DNA of 40,973 bases from Deltaproteobacteria bacterium (GCA_030591725.1 JAUVAN010000004.1:1-40973); one strand, 5' to 3'. Shown: positions 16,240 through 24,836, counted from the stretch's first letter. The notes: generated from the sequence alone by a model not told the origin. Numbers and translations: made by a program.

Positions 16240-17450
16240 GAAGACCGCTTTGGTTCGGCTGGGCCGTGATTTGCGGCGTGGTGTTTGTCTGGGGATGTAC
16301 AGATCAGGAAACCGCATCCAAAGAGCCTTCGGCCGCGAAACAGGCACCGTTCAAGAGGATCCCGGACGGAGACGAAGATCCAGGGGACAATGGACCGGAC
16401 GACTCCACCGAGCTTTCCGGCGTGCCCGGCGACATGGGAAAGGTTGCGTTCACGCACTTTACACATGCCTCGAACAGTAAAAAGGGATACGGCATCCCCT
16501 GCCGCGAGTGCCATCACACAACGCCCCGGGACGAAGATCCGGCCCAGGGTTGTGCGGATGAGGGCTGTCACTACCCAGTCGAAAAGACATACGACCCGGC
16601 CCATGCCGGACCCGACGACAACATGCTTCTCTTCGGGAATGACCCGACTGCGACGGCCCCGGTCGCGTTCAATCACTTCACGCATGCTTCGTCCAGCGGT
16701 TACAAGACCGCGTGCACCCAGTGCCACCACACCGGCGATCTCATTGGTTGCTCCGAGTGCCATGAAAAGATTGCGACGAAAGCCGACGATGGCAAGGTTA
16801 TCCCCAAAACCAAGCGGGCATTTCACCTCAAGTGCAATGGTTGTCACCAGGCTATCAAGAAGAGCGACCCGGATTCAATAGCTCCCGTCAAATGCGCGGA
16901 TTGCCACGGTGGCCGCACGCCGGCCCGCCTGCCCGGCAGCCTTACCCTGGAGCGAGCCTATCACCTGAGCTGTGTAGGATGTCACAACCGGGTAAAGATG
17001 GCCGGGACGGGAACCCCGCCTGTAGATTGCGGCGACTGTCACAAGCAGGGCTCGCCAAAGATCCCGAGTCCCGAGCCCAAAGAGGAAAAAGCGGCGGAAA
17101 AACCAGCGCCGCAGGAGCAGCCGGCACCCAGCGCACCCACCGCGCAGGCCGCCGACGCCGGAACCGCAGAGCCGGCAAAGGACGAGGAACAAAGCAAGGG
17201 CCCGGAAAAGATCCTCATTGACCACGCGAAAAAGGCCAAGTCGGGCACCCCGTTTCCGCACAGCGCACACCAGGAACTCGGCGAACCATGCGCCAAGTGC
17301 CATCACCAGGGCCTCGATGATCCGTCCTGCCGCAACTGTCACAGCGAAACAGCTGACGCCAAGAAAATCTATCACAAGATCTGCATCGCCTGTCACAAGG
17401 AAAACGGCATCTCGGCCGGATGCGCGGACTGCCACCCCAAGGGCGAGTGA
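16236..17450 (+). CDS. Rnf-linked multiheme cytochrome c lipoprotein (about 12 hemes)
   Basis: The start ATG at 16236 overlaps the rnfB stop; the track's earlier start lies within rnfB. The 404-residue product has a lipoprotein signal (VVFVWGC, Cys20). I count eleven CxxCH motifs plus one CADEGCH (CX4CH), many in the cytochrome c3-like form with preceding His (CRECHH, CTQCHH, CAKCHH). Eight lie before a Pro/Ala-rich linker (residues about 275-320) and four after it, suggesting two c3-type modules on a flexible hinge. It is exported, heme-loaded and lipid-anchored in the periplasm or cell envelope. Multiheme cytochromes beside rnf are known in Desulfovibrio and Methanosarcina acetivorans; here it probably exchanges electrons with RnfG/RnfD and a periplasmic partner. 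Confidence 0.92.
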   Translation: MRRPLWFGWAVICGVVFVWGCTDQETASKEPSAAKQAPFKRIPDGDEDPGDNGPDDSTELSGVPGDMGKVAFTHFTHASNSKKGYGIPCRECHHTTPRDEDPAQGCADEGCHYPVEKTYDPAHAGPDDNMLLFGNDPTATAPVAFNHFTHASSSGYKTACTQCHHTGDLIGCSECHEKIATKADDGKVIPKTKRAFHLKCNGCHQAIKKSDPDSIAPVKCADCHGGRTPARLPGSLTLERAYHLSCVGCHNRVKMAGTGTPPVDCGDCHKQGSPKIPSPEPKEEKAAEKPAPQEQPAPSAPTAQAADAGTAEPAKDEEQSKGPEKILIDHAKKAKSGTPFPHSAHQELGEPCAKCHHQGLDDPSCRNCHSETADAKKIYHKICIACHKENGISAGCADCHPKGE

Positions 17451-17468
17451 CCGACGAAACCGCTCAAC

Positions 17469-18509
17469 CTAGAAGGTATTCCAGTTGATGACCATTCCCC
17501 ACTCCACCACGGTGAAACCGGTGCGGGTGAAGGTTGAGGGACTGGGTGTGGCCAGGACGCCGCAGATGGGTGAACCCTCAACCATCAGCCAGATCCGAAG
17601 CATGCTGTCTGGGGTGGGGGTGATGGAGACGCCCATATTCTGATCGATGATCGGGACCGGCTGCGGAAACACGTTGTAGCAAGGAGCGCTGGGCAGGTTG
17701 ACCGACCAGTAGTCCGAGAAATCCTGGATCTCGTCGGCGTTGAGTCCCATCAGAGGGAGGTTGTCGTCGAACCAGTCGAAGATCTCGGTCCCGTTTACGA
17801 CCCACCCCTCGGTCTCCTGGAAATTCCATATCACGGTAGACTCGTAGAACAGGTAGTCGTACGTGCCGTCAATCAACCCGGTCGGCTCGGCCCATACGTT
17901 CCAGCCGGTTCCGTAGGTCGGATCCGAAGCAACGATGCTGGTTACCGGGTTTGGCGACAGAGTGACGCTCACGTTCTGTCCTTGCTCGGGGTAGAGGTAA
18001 ATATACGGCGCGTCAGCGGTCATCTCCGTCAGATCGATGTCCTGCTCAACTGAGGCGCCCTCGGCCACGACCACGCCGAAGACCTCGCCAGCATAGATAT
18101 CCTGGTAGGCACACAGGTCGTACGTGTCCGCCGGCAATCCCGTAATAATGTAATCGCCGCTGGAGTCGGAATTTACCGGTCCGTATGAGGTGTACAGGGT
18201 CGTGCTCATGGCCGTAACCTGTGCCGTTGTGGCCGGGCCGCCGCCCTCGATGGTGAGGTTACCCCATATCTCACCGTCGGAATCCGTATCGGAATCGGTG
18301 TCCGAGTCGGTGTCGGAATCGGTGTCGGAATCGGTGTCGGAATCGGTGTCCGAGTCAGTGTCGGAATCAGTGTCCGAGTCGGTATCCGAGTCGGTGTCGG
18401 AATCTGAATCCGTTCCTCCGTCAACCTCGTTTTTCTCCACCGTGTCGCAGCCCAGGCACATCGCGCAAGCGCAAATCATGAGAACCAAGTTCCATTTCAA
18501 GGCAGTCAT
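17469..18509 (-). CDS. Lipoprotein with Asp-Ser/Asp-Thr repeat stalk
   Basis: 346 residues: lipoprotein signal MTALKWNLVLMICACAMCLGC (Cys21), then about 45 residues of nearly pure DSDT repeat. A carboxypeptidase regulatory-like/transthyretin-type beta domain follows (GNLTIEGGGPATTAQ… SGDYIITGLPADTYDLCAY), and then an unrecognised C-terminal domain rich in Trp and Tyr (about 180-346). The acidic stalk would hold the globular part away from the membrane, and such stalks often bind calcium. Architecture is common among deltaproteobacterial surface lipoproteins; the function is unknown. It converges on the rnf cytochrome with only 18 bases between the stops. Confidence 0.88.
   Translation of the reverse strand: MTALKWNLVLMICACAMCLGCDTVEKNEVDGGTDSDSDTDSDTDSDTDSDTDSDTDSDTDSDTDSDTDSDTDSDTDSDGEIWGNLTIEGGGPATTAQVTAMSTTLYTSYGPVNSDSSGDYIITGLPADTYDLCAYQDIYAGEVFGVVVAEGASVEQDIDLTEMTADAPYIYLYPEQGQNVSVTLSPNPVTSIVASDPTYGTGWNVWAEPTGLIDGTYDYLFYESTVIWNFQETEGWVVNGTEIFDWFDDNLPLMGLNADEIQDFSDYWSVNLPSAPCYNVFPQPVPIIDQNMGVSITPTPDSMLRIWLMVEGSPICGVLATPSPSTFTRTGFTVVEWGMVINWNTF
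18276..18410 (-). repeat. Asp-Ser/Asp-Thr coding microsatellite
   Basis: 135 bases built from GAC/GAT alternating with TCC/TCG/ACC/ACG codons, in effect a degenerate 6- or 12-base tandem repeat inside the lipoprotein stalk. Synonymous third-base variation keeps the units from being identical, but unit gain or loss by slippage would keep the frame. Confidence 0.9.
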
Positions 18510-18599
18510 TCTTCCCTCCGTTAATGTTTAATCAAATTGAATTATACGGGACTTTCAAAGGAGGGATCCGAAAAAAAGCAGGCTGGCGACTTATGCAGG

Positions 18600-19577
18600 C
18601 TACTTGGCGACCTTCTTGATCTCTTCCAACAGTTCGGGCAGAGCCTTGAAGAGATCGGCCACGACCCCGTAATCGGAGACCTGGAAGATCGGAGCCTCCT
18701 CGTCCTTATTGATCGCCACGATCACCTTTGAGGACTTCATGCCGGCAACATGTTGCAGCGCTCCGGAGAGGCCCACGGCGAAGTAGAGGTCAGGGGCAAC
18801 GATCTTGCCTGTCTGACCCACCTGGAAGTCGTTGTGGATATAACCGGCATCCACTGCGGCACGGGTAGCCCCGACGGCGCCGCCGAGGAGGTCGGCAAGA
18901 TCCTCGATCAGCTTGAAATTCTCCCCCGATTTCAGACCACGGCCACCGGACACGACGACTCCCGCCTCGGCCAGATCCGGGCGCGTCGATTCTGCCTTTT
19001 CGAAGCCCAAAAACTCTATCTTGCCCAGAATCTCGGGGGCCTGCGGCACGTCGATCTTCTCCACCGGGCTTGCGCCGGTCGGGCTGAAGGCCTCGAATTC
19101 CGTTGGGCGAATGGTGAGGATCTCTATCGGCGTATCGATAACGACAGTGCCGTTCACGTTGCCCGCGTACATGGGACGCGTGTAGTTGAGCTTCCCGTCG
19201 TTGAATGCCACCTGGACCACCTCGCTGGCCATCCCTGCACCCAGACGCGCAGCCAGGCGAGGTAGCACGTCCTTGCCTGTGGACGAGGCCGGGCTGACCA
19301 CCATCTGGAAGGCGCCGTCCACGACAACCTTCTCGATGATCGGCGCCCAGCGCTCCGCGAGTGCATTGTCGAGACCGTCCGCCTGCGCCAGGAAGACCTT
19401 CTGGGCGCCCAGAGCCGCGAGGGCTTCCGATTGTCCCGAGAGATCGTCGCCAAGAGCGAGTATGCTGTAAGTGCCGCCGATGTGAGAAGCTACCTCGGTG
19501 GCAAAGGTCACGGTTGAATTGGTGGCCTTCTTGACCTCACCGTCTTGAATTTGTGCAATTATCAGTACGTTACCCAT
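18600..19577 (-). CDS. etfA: Electron transfer flavoprotein alpha subunit
   Basis: 325 residues. The C-terminal FAD domain is plain: [15 protein letters not shown] (about 207-221), [36 protein letters not shown] and [12 protein letters not shown]. With EtfB it forms the soluble FAD carrier that shuttles electrons between acyl-CoA-type dehydrogenases and the membrane or a partner flavoprotein. The ATG has AGGAGG just upstream. It follows etfB by 14 bases, the standard etfBA order. Nothing suggests truncation. Confidence 0.96.
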   Translation of the reverse strand: MGNVLIIAQIQDGEVKKATNSTVTFATEVASHIGGTYSILALGDDLSGQSEALAALGAQKVFLAQADGLDNALAERWAPIIEKVVVDGAFQMVVSPASSTGKDVLPRLAARLGAGMASEVVQVAFNDGKLNYTRPMYAGNVNGTVVIDTPIEILTIRPTEFEAFSPTGASPVEKIDVPQAPEILGKIEFLGFEKAESTRPDLAEAGVVVSGGRGLKSGENFKLIEDLADLLGGAVGATRAAVDAGYIHNDFQVGQTGKIVAPDLYFAVGLSGALQHVAGMKSSKVIVAINKDEEAPIFQVSDYGVVADLFKALPELLEEIKKVAK

Positions 19578-19591
19578 GACATCCTCCTTGT

Positions 19592-20422
19592 CTACAGTAC
19601 CTTGGCTTCGTCCTGGAGCTTTTGAACGAGCTCCTGAACTGTTTCCAGGATCACGCCTGCACTGCGCGCGGCGGGTTGGGTGAAACTCACGGTTCGAACC
19701 TGAAGCGTCTGGTCTACTCCAAGGTCATCGAGGGTGAGCTTGTCGATGGGTTTCTTCTTGGCCTTCATGATGCCTCGCAGTGAAGCATAACGCGGCCCTT
19801 CCTGGTAATCCTTGCCTGTGGCAACGTTGTTATTGACACCGGTGGGGGTGACTATTCGCAGGTCTACCGAGAGCACTGCGGGAAATGCGACCTTGACCTT
19901 TGCGGCGCCGCCGTCAACCTCGCGGGTGACGGTCAGGCTGGACAGATCCTCGGGAGCCTCCACGTGGCCGGCAAAGGTGGCCTGCGGCCATCCGAGGATC
20001 TCCGCCAGCATCTGGGACGCCTGATTGGAGTCGCCGTCGACTGCCTGCTTGCCCATTATTACCAGATCGGGCTGCTCCTTCTCCACGAGCTTGGCCATTG
20101 TTCGAGCGACGATCATGGCGTCCAATTTGTCATCATCACCCGACACCAGGATTCCGCGATCGGCGCCCATGGCGAGGCATTGGCGGATCTGCTGGGTGAC
20201 CTCTTCTGGGCCGATGGTGACCACTACCACCTCACCGCGGAGCTTGCCGGATCCGACACCATCCTCCAAAATACGCAGCGCCGCCTCCACACCGTACTCA
20301 TCGAAGGGGTTGGGTTTCCACTCGAGCCCTTCCGACGTCACCTGCGTGGCGTCGCCGGATATCTTGACCTTGTTTGCGTTGTCCGGGTCCGCGACCCGCT
20401 TCATCGTAACGAGGATCTTCAC
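19592..20422 (-). CDS. etfB: Electron transfer flavoprotein beta subunit
   Basis: 276 residues, starting at GTG (MKILVTMKRVADPDN) with GAGGAGG seven bases upstream. The region GKQAVDGDSNQASQMLAEILGWPQATFA is the classic beta-subunit nucleotide loop, which in this form resembles the ordinary AMP-binding (non-bifurcating) group rather than clearly bifurcating Etf; that assignment is by eye and would need a tree. No acyl-CoA dehydrogenase or Fix-type partner is next to it. The leader carries a nested inverted repeat (separate entry). Confidence 0.96.
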   Translation of the reverse strand: MKILVTMKRVADPDNANKVKISGDATQVTSEGLEWKPNPFDEYGVEAALRILEDGVGSGKLRGEVVVVTIGPEEVTQQIRQCLAMGADRGILVSGDDDKLDAMIVARTMAKLVEKEQPDLVIMGKQAVDGDSNQASQMLAEILGWPQATFAGHVEAPEDLSSLTVTREVDGGAAKVKVAFPAVLSVDLRIVTPTGVNNNVATGKDYQEGPRYASLRGIMKAKKKPIDKLTLDDLGVDQTLQVRTVSFTQPAARSAGVILETVQELVQKLQDEAKVL

Positions 20423-20462
20423 TATCGGCCTCCTCTACTGCTTTTGAATGGGGCCTCGCCCC

Positions 20463-20509
20463 GTTGTTCTCCTACCTGAGTTCACTCCATATCAAAGTGA
20501 ACGAACAAC
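20463..20509 (-). promoter_or_regulatory. Nested inverted repeats upstream of etfBA
   Basis: GTTCACT (20480-20486) pairs perfectly with AGTGAAC (20496-20502). Directly outside, GTTGTTC (20463-20469) pairs perfectly with GAACAAC (20503-20509). Two dyads nested in one 47-base stretch, some 40-90 bases before the etfB start, look like an operator for a dimeric or tetrameric regulator. A short GC palindrome GGGGC-CTC-GCCCC (20450-20462) lies between this and the gene. The regulator is unknown. Confidence 0.45.
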
Positions 20510-20597
20510 ATAAAGTGATATAATGAGTTCAAGAATGATGATCGTCATATTGCGGTTCGAGCGGTGATCTGAGTTTCGTGCAATATGGGTTTCCGAC

Positions 20598-23234
20598 CTA
20601 GATAAGAACCAGCTTGTTCGCTTGTGGGCCGACGCAGGTGACGATCATGCGGTTCCTTACCAGGTAGGCCCTGGCCGCCTCCACCACGTCGTCAGCGTTT
20701 GTTCGACGGATCTTTCCCGGATACTCCTCGTCCATCTCGGCTCCGAGGCCGTACAGGTATCCCAGAGAGGCGCTCCCGGCCCTGGCGCCCGCTTTCTGAC
20801 TCCCGATGGCCCGCGTGCCGATCAGGTGCTGCTTGACACGGCTCATCTCCGAAGCGGAGGGTCGGTGTTCGCGAATCCGCTCCACCTCGTTGAGCATTGC
20901 GTCCACCACTTGCTTCTCCTGCCCGGGGCCGGTGCTCGCGTACAGGACGAGATACCCCCGCTCGATTCCCTCCATGGAGACCGCCGTGACGGAATATGCC
21001 AGGCCCAATTTCTCCCTCACCCGCGAGAACAGCCTCCCACCGTGACCACCGAGGATCTCGACGAGGACATCCATGGCGAAACTGTCCGACGAATTGATGG
21101 TAGTGCCGGGGAATCCCACCACCAGGTGTGATTGTTCCCTGGGCATGGTCTTCGCCAGGCCGCGCGGCCCCTTCCCGGGTTTCCAGTCTGCCGGATCACG
21201 GTGTGGTTTTTTTTCGTTGGATTTGGTCACCAGGTGTCTCTCCGCAAGATCGATGACCTCCTGGGGATCGACGCCGCCCACCACCGCCAGGACCATCCTC
21301 CCGGCGCCGGTCGCTCTCTCGAGATATCCTCGTAATGATCCGGGTGTCAGGTCGCGCACGGTCTTTTCAGTGCCGAGCATGGATCTCCCGTACGGGTGCT
21401 TGCGAAAGAGCGTCTCCTGGAACAGCTTGAAGGCCTGGTAATCCAGGTTGTCCCGACTCATCCGGATCTCGTCGAGCAGAAGTTGTTTCTCCCGGTCAAT
21501 CTCTTCCTCGTCAAGAACGGGTTGCCTCAGGCACGTGGACATCAACGCAAACCCCTCGGAGAAGTTGCGAGAGAGAAACTCCCCGTATACGCCGAAGGTG
21601 TTTCTCCCGGCAAAGCCGGCCACCGAACAGGCCAGCGAATCCATCTCCATTGCGATCTGTCGGGCGTCCTTTGTGGTTGTTCCCCGCGTCAGGGAATTGG
21701 ACAGCAGCATGGCCAGACCCGACTGGGAAGCACGCTCATGCCGGAGGCCCCCCATGAAAGCCGCGCGCGCCGCCACGATTCTGGATGTGGTGTCAGTCTT
21801 GATGATCAGCGTGTCACCGCCGCTGAGCTTGTGAATTATGGTTTCGGGTCCAGAAGAGGTCTTGACCGTTTTGGCGGCCGCTTTCGCACCCTGTTTGAGC
21901 GCGCCCGTGAGCTCGTCGTTCAGCTTTGCGCTGTTGATCTCCGGGGTTCCCCGCCTTGTCCGAACCCATCCGACCTTCTCCTCGAATGCCCTGTGAGCGG
22001 GATCGGGAACCGTCGCGGCGATACTGGCGACAGCGGGGGTCAGGTATCTGCGCGCCACCTCAAGGAGTTGACCGGGTTGGGCAGTAGCGAGCCCTGCCAC
22101 GTAGCGGCGCTCGAGTTCCACGTCACCCGAGTGCAGGCCATAGTAACCGAGCTTTCTCGCAACACCGTCCACTGTCTCCTCTGCGTACGTCGACTCGCTC
22201 ATCAGGAGCGCCCGTGCCTTTTCAACCTCCCTCGGAGAAATGGCCTTCGCGGCGAGTTCGAACACCTGCGTGGAGATTGCCCGGGTGAGCTCCGTAAGGT
22301 TGCCCGGAGGCGCCACTGCGAAGACGGCGAAAACACCGACGTCTTTCAGGGTGAATGAGAAGGCCCTCACGTCGCTGGCGAGGCCCATCTTCCTGCGAAC
22401 GATAGACTCCAGCCTCGAACTCGCGCCCTGACCCAGGATCGCCGCGAGGAGATCCAGCGCGGGAATATCGTCGTGAGCGAATCCGGGTATGGGAAAACCG
22501 ATGGCGAGATTTGCTTCGGAGACAGGGAGCACACGGTGCGCCCTTCTGATACTACGCTGAGCGGGCTGTGGCTTTCGCGTCGTGCGGCGGGGAATTCTCG
22601 CTGCGGGCCATTTCGAGAAAGCCTTCCTCGTCAGGTCCAGCATGGCTTTCTCTTCGAAATCTCCGACGACAACCACCACGGTATTCCCGGGCACATACCA
22701 ACGACGGTAGAACTTCTGGACAATCTTGCGGTCAAAAGATCGAACGATCTTTGCATTGCCGATCACGGGTGACCCGTAATGGTGCTTGCGAAACACCTCG
22801 GAAAAAAGCATCTCGGTCGTTACCCGGGAAGGGCTGTCCTCGCCCATGCGAATCTCCTCCAGGATCACCTGCAGTTCGCTGGACAGCTCATCTCCATCGA
22901 GGGCCGCGTTCTGGACCGCGTCGGCGAGCACATCTATGCCCTTTGCGGCGAAGCGGCTCGCCATGGTCACGTGATAAACAGTCTCGTCGTGGGAAGTCCA
23001 CGCGTTGACGTATCCACCGGCGCGCTCAACGTCCCTGGCGATCTCGCCCACCGGTCGGCGCTGCGTACCCTTGAAGAGCATGTGCTCGAGAACGTGGGCC
23101 AGGCCTGATTCCTCGGGGCGCTCGTCCGCTTGCCCTGCTCTGATCCACACCTGGAACGCCACCACCGGTGCAGCGTGGGACTCTCTAAGAATGATTGTCA
23201 ATCCATTGGGCAGTTGCTTGATCGAGGTTTTCAT
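20598..23234 (-). CDS. M16 family zinc metallopeptidase, two fused halves
   Basis: 878 residues made of two M16 halves. The N-terminal half has the inverted zinc motif in SGLAHVLEHMLFKGT (H47, E50, H51) and the downstream Glu in VILEEIRMGED (about E127), so it should be active. The C-terminal half (from about 470) keeps the fold (RKHPYGRSMLGTEKTVRDL, LVVGFPGT) but has no HxxEH and is probably the inactive partner. Together they would form the closed peptide-degrading chamber of pitrilysin/PqqL-type or processing-peptidase-like enzymes. No signal peptide is seen, suggesting a cytosolic location. It lies 22 bases downstream of the exchanger gene on the same strand. Length is normal for a fused M16B-type protein. 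Confidence 0.93.
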   Translation of the reverse strand: MKTSIKQLPNGLTIILRESHAAPVVAFQVWIRAGQADERPEESGLAHVLEHMLFKGTQRRPVGEIARDVERAGGYVNAWTSHDETVYHVTMASRFAAKGIDVLADAVQNAALDGDELSSELQVILEEIRMGEDSPSRVTTEMLFSEVFRKHHYGSPVIGNAKIVRSFDRKIVQKFYRRWYVPGNTVVVVVGDFEEKAMLDLTRKAFSKWPAARIPRRTTRKPQPAQRSIRRAHRVLPVSEANLAIGFPIPGFAHDDIPALDLLAAILGQGASSRLESIVRRKMGLASDVRAFSFTLKDVGVFAVFAVAPPGNLTELTRAISTQVFELAAKAISPREVEKARALLMSESTYAEETVDGVARKLGYYGLHSGDVELERRYVAGLATAQPGQLLEVARRYLTPAVASIAATVPDPAHRAFEEKVGWVRTRRGTPEINSAKLNDELTGALKQGAKAAAKTVKTSSGPETIIHKLSGGDTLIIKTDTTSRIVAARAAFMGGLRHERASQSGLAMLLSNSLTRGTTTKDARQIAMEMDSLACSVAGFAGRNTFGVYGEFLSRNFSEGFALMSTCLRQPVLDEEEIDREKQLLLDEIRMSRDNLDYQAFKLFQETLFRKHPYGRSMLGTEKTVRDLTPGSLRGYLERATGAGRMVLAVVGGVDPQEVIDLAERHLVTKSNEKKPHRDPADWKPGKGPRGLAKTMPREQSHLVVGFPGTTINSSDSFAMDVLVEILGGHGGRLFSRVREKLGLAYSVTAVSMEGIERGYLVLYASTGPGQEKQVVDAMLNEVERIREHRPSASEMSRVKQHLIGTRAIGSQKAGARAGSASLGYLYGLGAEMDEEYPGKIRRTNADDVVEAARAYLVRNRMIVTCVGPQANKLVLI

Positions 23235-23256
23235 ACTGACCTTTTTGGGGCGGGGC

Positions 23257-24195
23257 TCATGCGAAAACGAAGAAGATTGCGACGCCGTACAACGCCAGGA
23301 GAATGATCCCGTCCGTCCTCCCGAGCCGCCACCCTACACGGACGAGAGGAATGAGAACGAGAACCGTCAAGACGAAGAAAATGATCTCCGGCGACAGGAG
23401 ATTCAGGGTCACAGGGATCGGCGAAATCATGGCGGCCGTACCGAGAATGAGCGTCATGTTGTACAGATTGGAGCCAACAACATTTCCCAGCGCGAGATCC
23501 GACTCCCCCTTTTTTGCGGCGACCACCGACGCGGCCAGCTCGGGAATCGAAGTGCCGAAAGCCACAATGGTCATCCCGATGACACGCTTGCTGATCCCAA
23601 AAGCCTCGGCGATACCCACCGCCCCCTCCACCATTCCCTCCGCTCCCACTGCGATGATGATTATGCCGCCGATCAGAAACAAGATGTGACGCGCCTTGAG
23701 GGCCGGGCGTTTCCAGCCGGGCGCCATGGTGGTTCGCTGCTGTTCCCTCATCGCCAGCTTGTAGCTGAACACCATGTAGCCGACGAATATGACCAGGAGG
23801 ATCACCCCGTCGATACGACTCACGGAGCTGCCCACCATCACCATGACCACGACGCCGAAGGTGACACCCACCACGATAGGTATATCTCTCCTCAATACCT
23901 CTGTTGCGACCGCGATGGGAGCGATGAGCGCCGAGATTCCCAGGACCAGGGCGATGTTGATTATGTTGGAGCCGATGACGTTGCCGAGCGCGATCTCGCT
24001 GTGGCCCCTTGCAGATGCCAAAGCGCTGACCACCAACTCCGGGGCGGACGTTCCGAAGGCCACGACCGTGAGGCCGATGATGAGAGAAGGGACGCCAAGA
24101 TATGCGGCCAGCTTGATGGATCCGCGCACCATACCCTCGGCGCCGAGCCATACACCGATACCACCGCCAACCAATAATATAATGTCCATCCACAT
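23257..24195 (-). CDS. Na+/Ca2+ exchanger (CaCA/YrbG) family transporter
   Basis: 312 residues and about ten membrane helices arranged as two inverted repeats. Both alpha-repeats are obvious: VAFGTSAPELVVSALASARG followed by ALGNVIGSNIINI, and VAFGTSIPELAASVVAAKKG followed by ALGNVVGSNLYNM. The two Glu and the GNxxGSN motifs are the ion-binding core. It probably extrudes Ca2+ in exchange for Na+, or a related cation. The start is ATG at 24195 or 24189; neither has a clear ribosome site. It lies between bS21 and the M16 peptidase, all on the minus strand. A Na+-coupled exchanger would fit a cell whose Rnf pumps Na+, but that is only suggestive. Confidence 0.93.
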   Translation of the reverse strand: MWMDIILLVGGGIGVWLGAEGMVRGSIKLAAYLGVPSLIIGLTVVAFGTSAPELVVSALASARGHSEIALGNVIGSNIINIALVLGISALIAPIAVATEVLRRDIPIVVGVTFGVVVMVMVGSSVSRIDGVILLVIFVGYMVFSYKLAMREQQRTTMAPGWKRPALKARHILFLIGGIIIIAVGAEGMVEGAVGIAEAFGISKRVIGMTIVAFGTSIPELAASVVAAKKGESDLALGNVVGSNLYNMTLILGTAAMISPIPVTLNLLSPEIIFFVLTVLVLIPLVRVGWRLGRTDGIILLALYGVAIFFVFA

Positions 24196-24289
24196 GATGA
24201 AGAAGGCTTCATAGCATGAAGAGCGATGTCACCCCATGTGAAAATGCACGGAGCATTCCAAAAGTCGACAATTTGAGGGGAGGCGGGAC

Positions 24290-24691
24290 TTATTTCTTGG
24301 CGTTGCGTTGCCGGGCTTGCTTGCGACGGCGGCGTTCGGCCTCACGGCGTTTGATACGCTTGAGCTCGCTGGGCTTGAAATAGTGCCTGCGGTTTTTTAG
24401 CTCGCGCAGTACACCCTCGCGAGCCAGGCGATTCTTGAGCTGGCGAATAGCCCGCTCCACGCGATCGTCTCTGACGACGACCTCGAGGGGACGGCACAGC
24501 ACGGCCTCTCCATAAGAGTCGGACTTGCGCCTCGGAGGCCTGTCATCATTCCTGTCGGAATAGCCCCTGTCCGAATCGCCGTTTCGATCTTCGTTCTCGG
24601 AACGCTCGACCCGGGCTTCGCTTTTCACGACGACCGGCGCTGTTTCCGTGGTTTCCTTGGTGTTGTCGTCCTGGACTTCGTCCATGCTCAT
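24290..24691 (-). CDS. rpsU: Ribosomal protein bS21 with long N-terminal extension
   Basis: The last 70 residues (LEVVVRDDRVERAIRQLKNR … ELKNRRHYFKPSELKRIKRREAERRRRKQ) match bS21: the variable-helix pattern, the (K/R)RRxxYxKPSxxRKR signature and a very basic tail. bS21 helps the 30S subunit engage mRNA. Ordinary bS21 is about 65-70 residues; this one is 133, with an acidic, polar, probably disordered N-terminal extension of about 63 residues. The start chosen is the ATG at 24691, seven bases after GGAGG; the track's start at 24730 lies upstream of that ribosome site. Located 94 bases before the exchanger gene. Confidence 0.85.
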   Translation of the reverse strand: MSMDEVQDDNTKETTETAPVVVKSEARVERSENEDRNGDSDRGYSDRNDDRPPRRKSDSYGEAVLCRPLEVVVRDDRVERAIRQLKNRLAREGVLRELKNRRHYFKPSELKRIKRREAERRRRKQARQRNAKK

Positions 24692-24707
24692 TCCATTTCC
24701 TCCGTCA

Positions 24708-24731
24708 AGCACAAGAGCACAAGAGCACAAT
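24708..24731. repeat. Three tandem 8-bp units upstream of rpsU
   Basis: AGCACAAG AGCACAAG AGCACAAT lies just upstream of the bS21 ribosome site, in its probable 5' leader. It is an exact short tandem repeat with one change in the last unit, and could be a slippage site or a protein-binding element. Confidence 0.55.
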
Positions 24732-24836
24732 TGCCGGTACCGCCCCGGCGAAGAGAGTTGGCACCTTAGTAGCGGCTGCGGGGTTTGGCAAGGGAAAACA
24801 AGCCCATTCAGATTTATTGTGCAGTCTTTTCGGACC

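Noticed and set aside
18276-18410. Possible CRISPR array
   Set aside because: The repeats are 6-12 bases, contiguous and in frame with a lipoprotein; there are no spacers.
21396-24177. Long plus-strand ORFs (21396-22358, 23005-24177) antisense to the M16 peptidase and exchanger
   Set aside because: No domains, highly polar low-information sequence, and they lie over genes with intact signatures.
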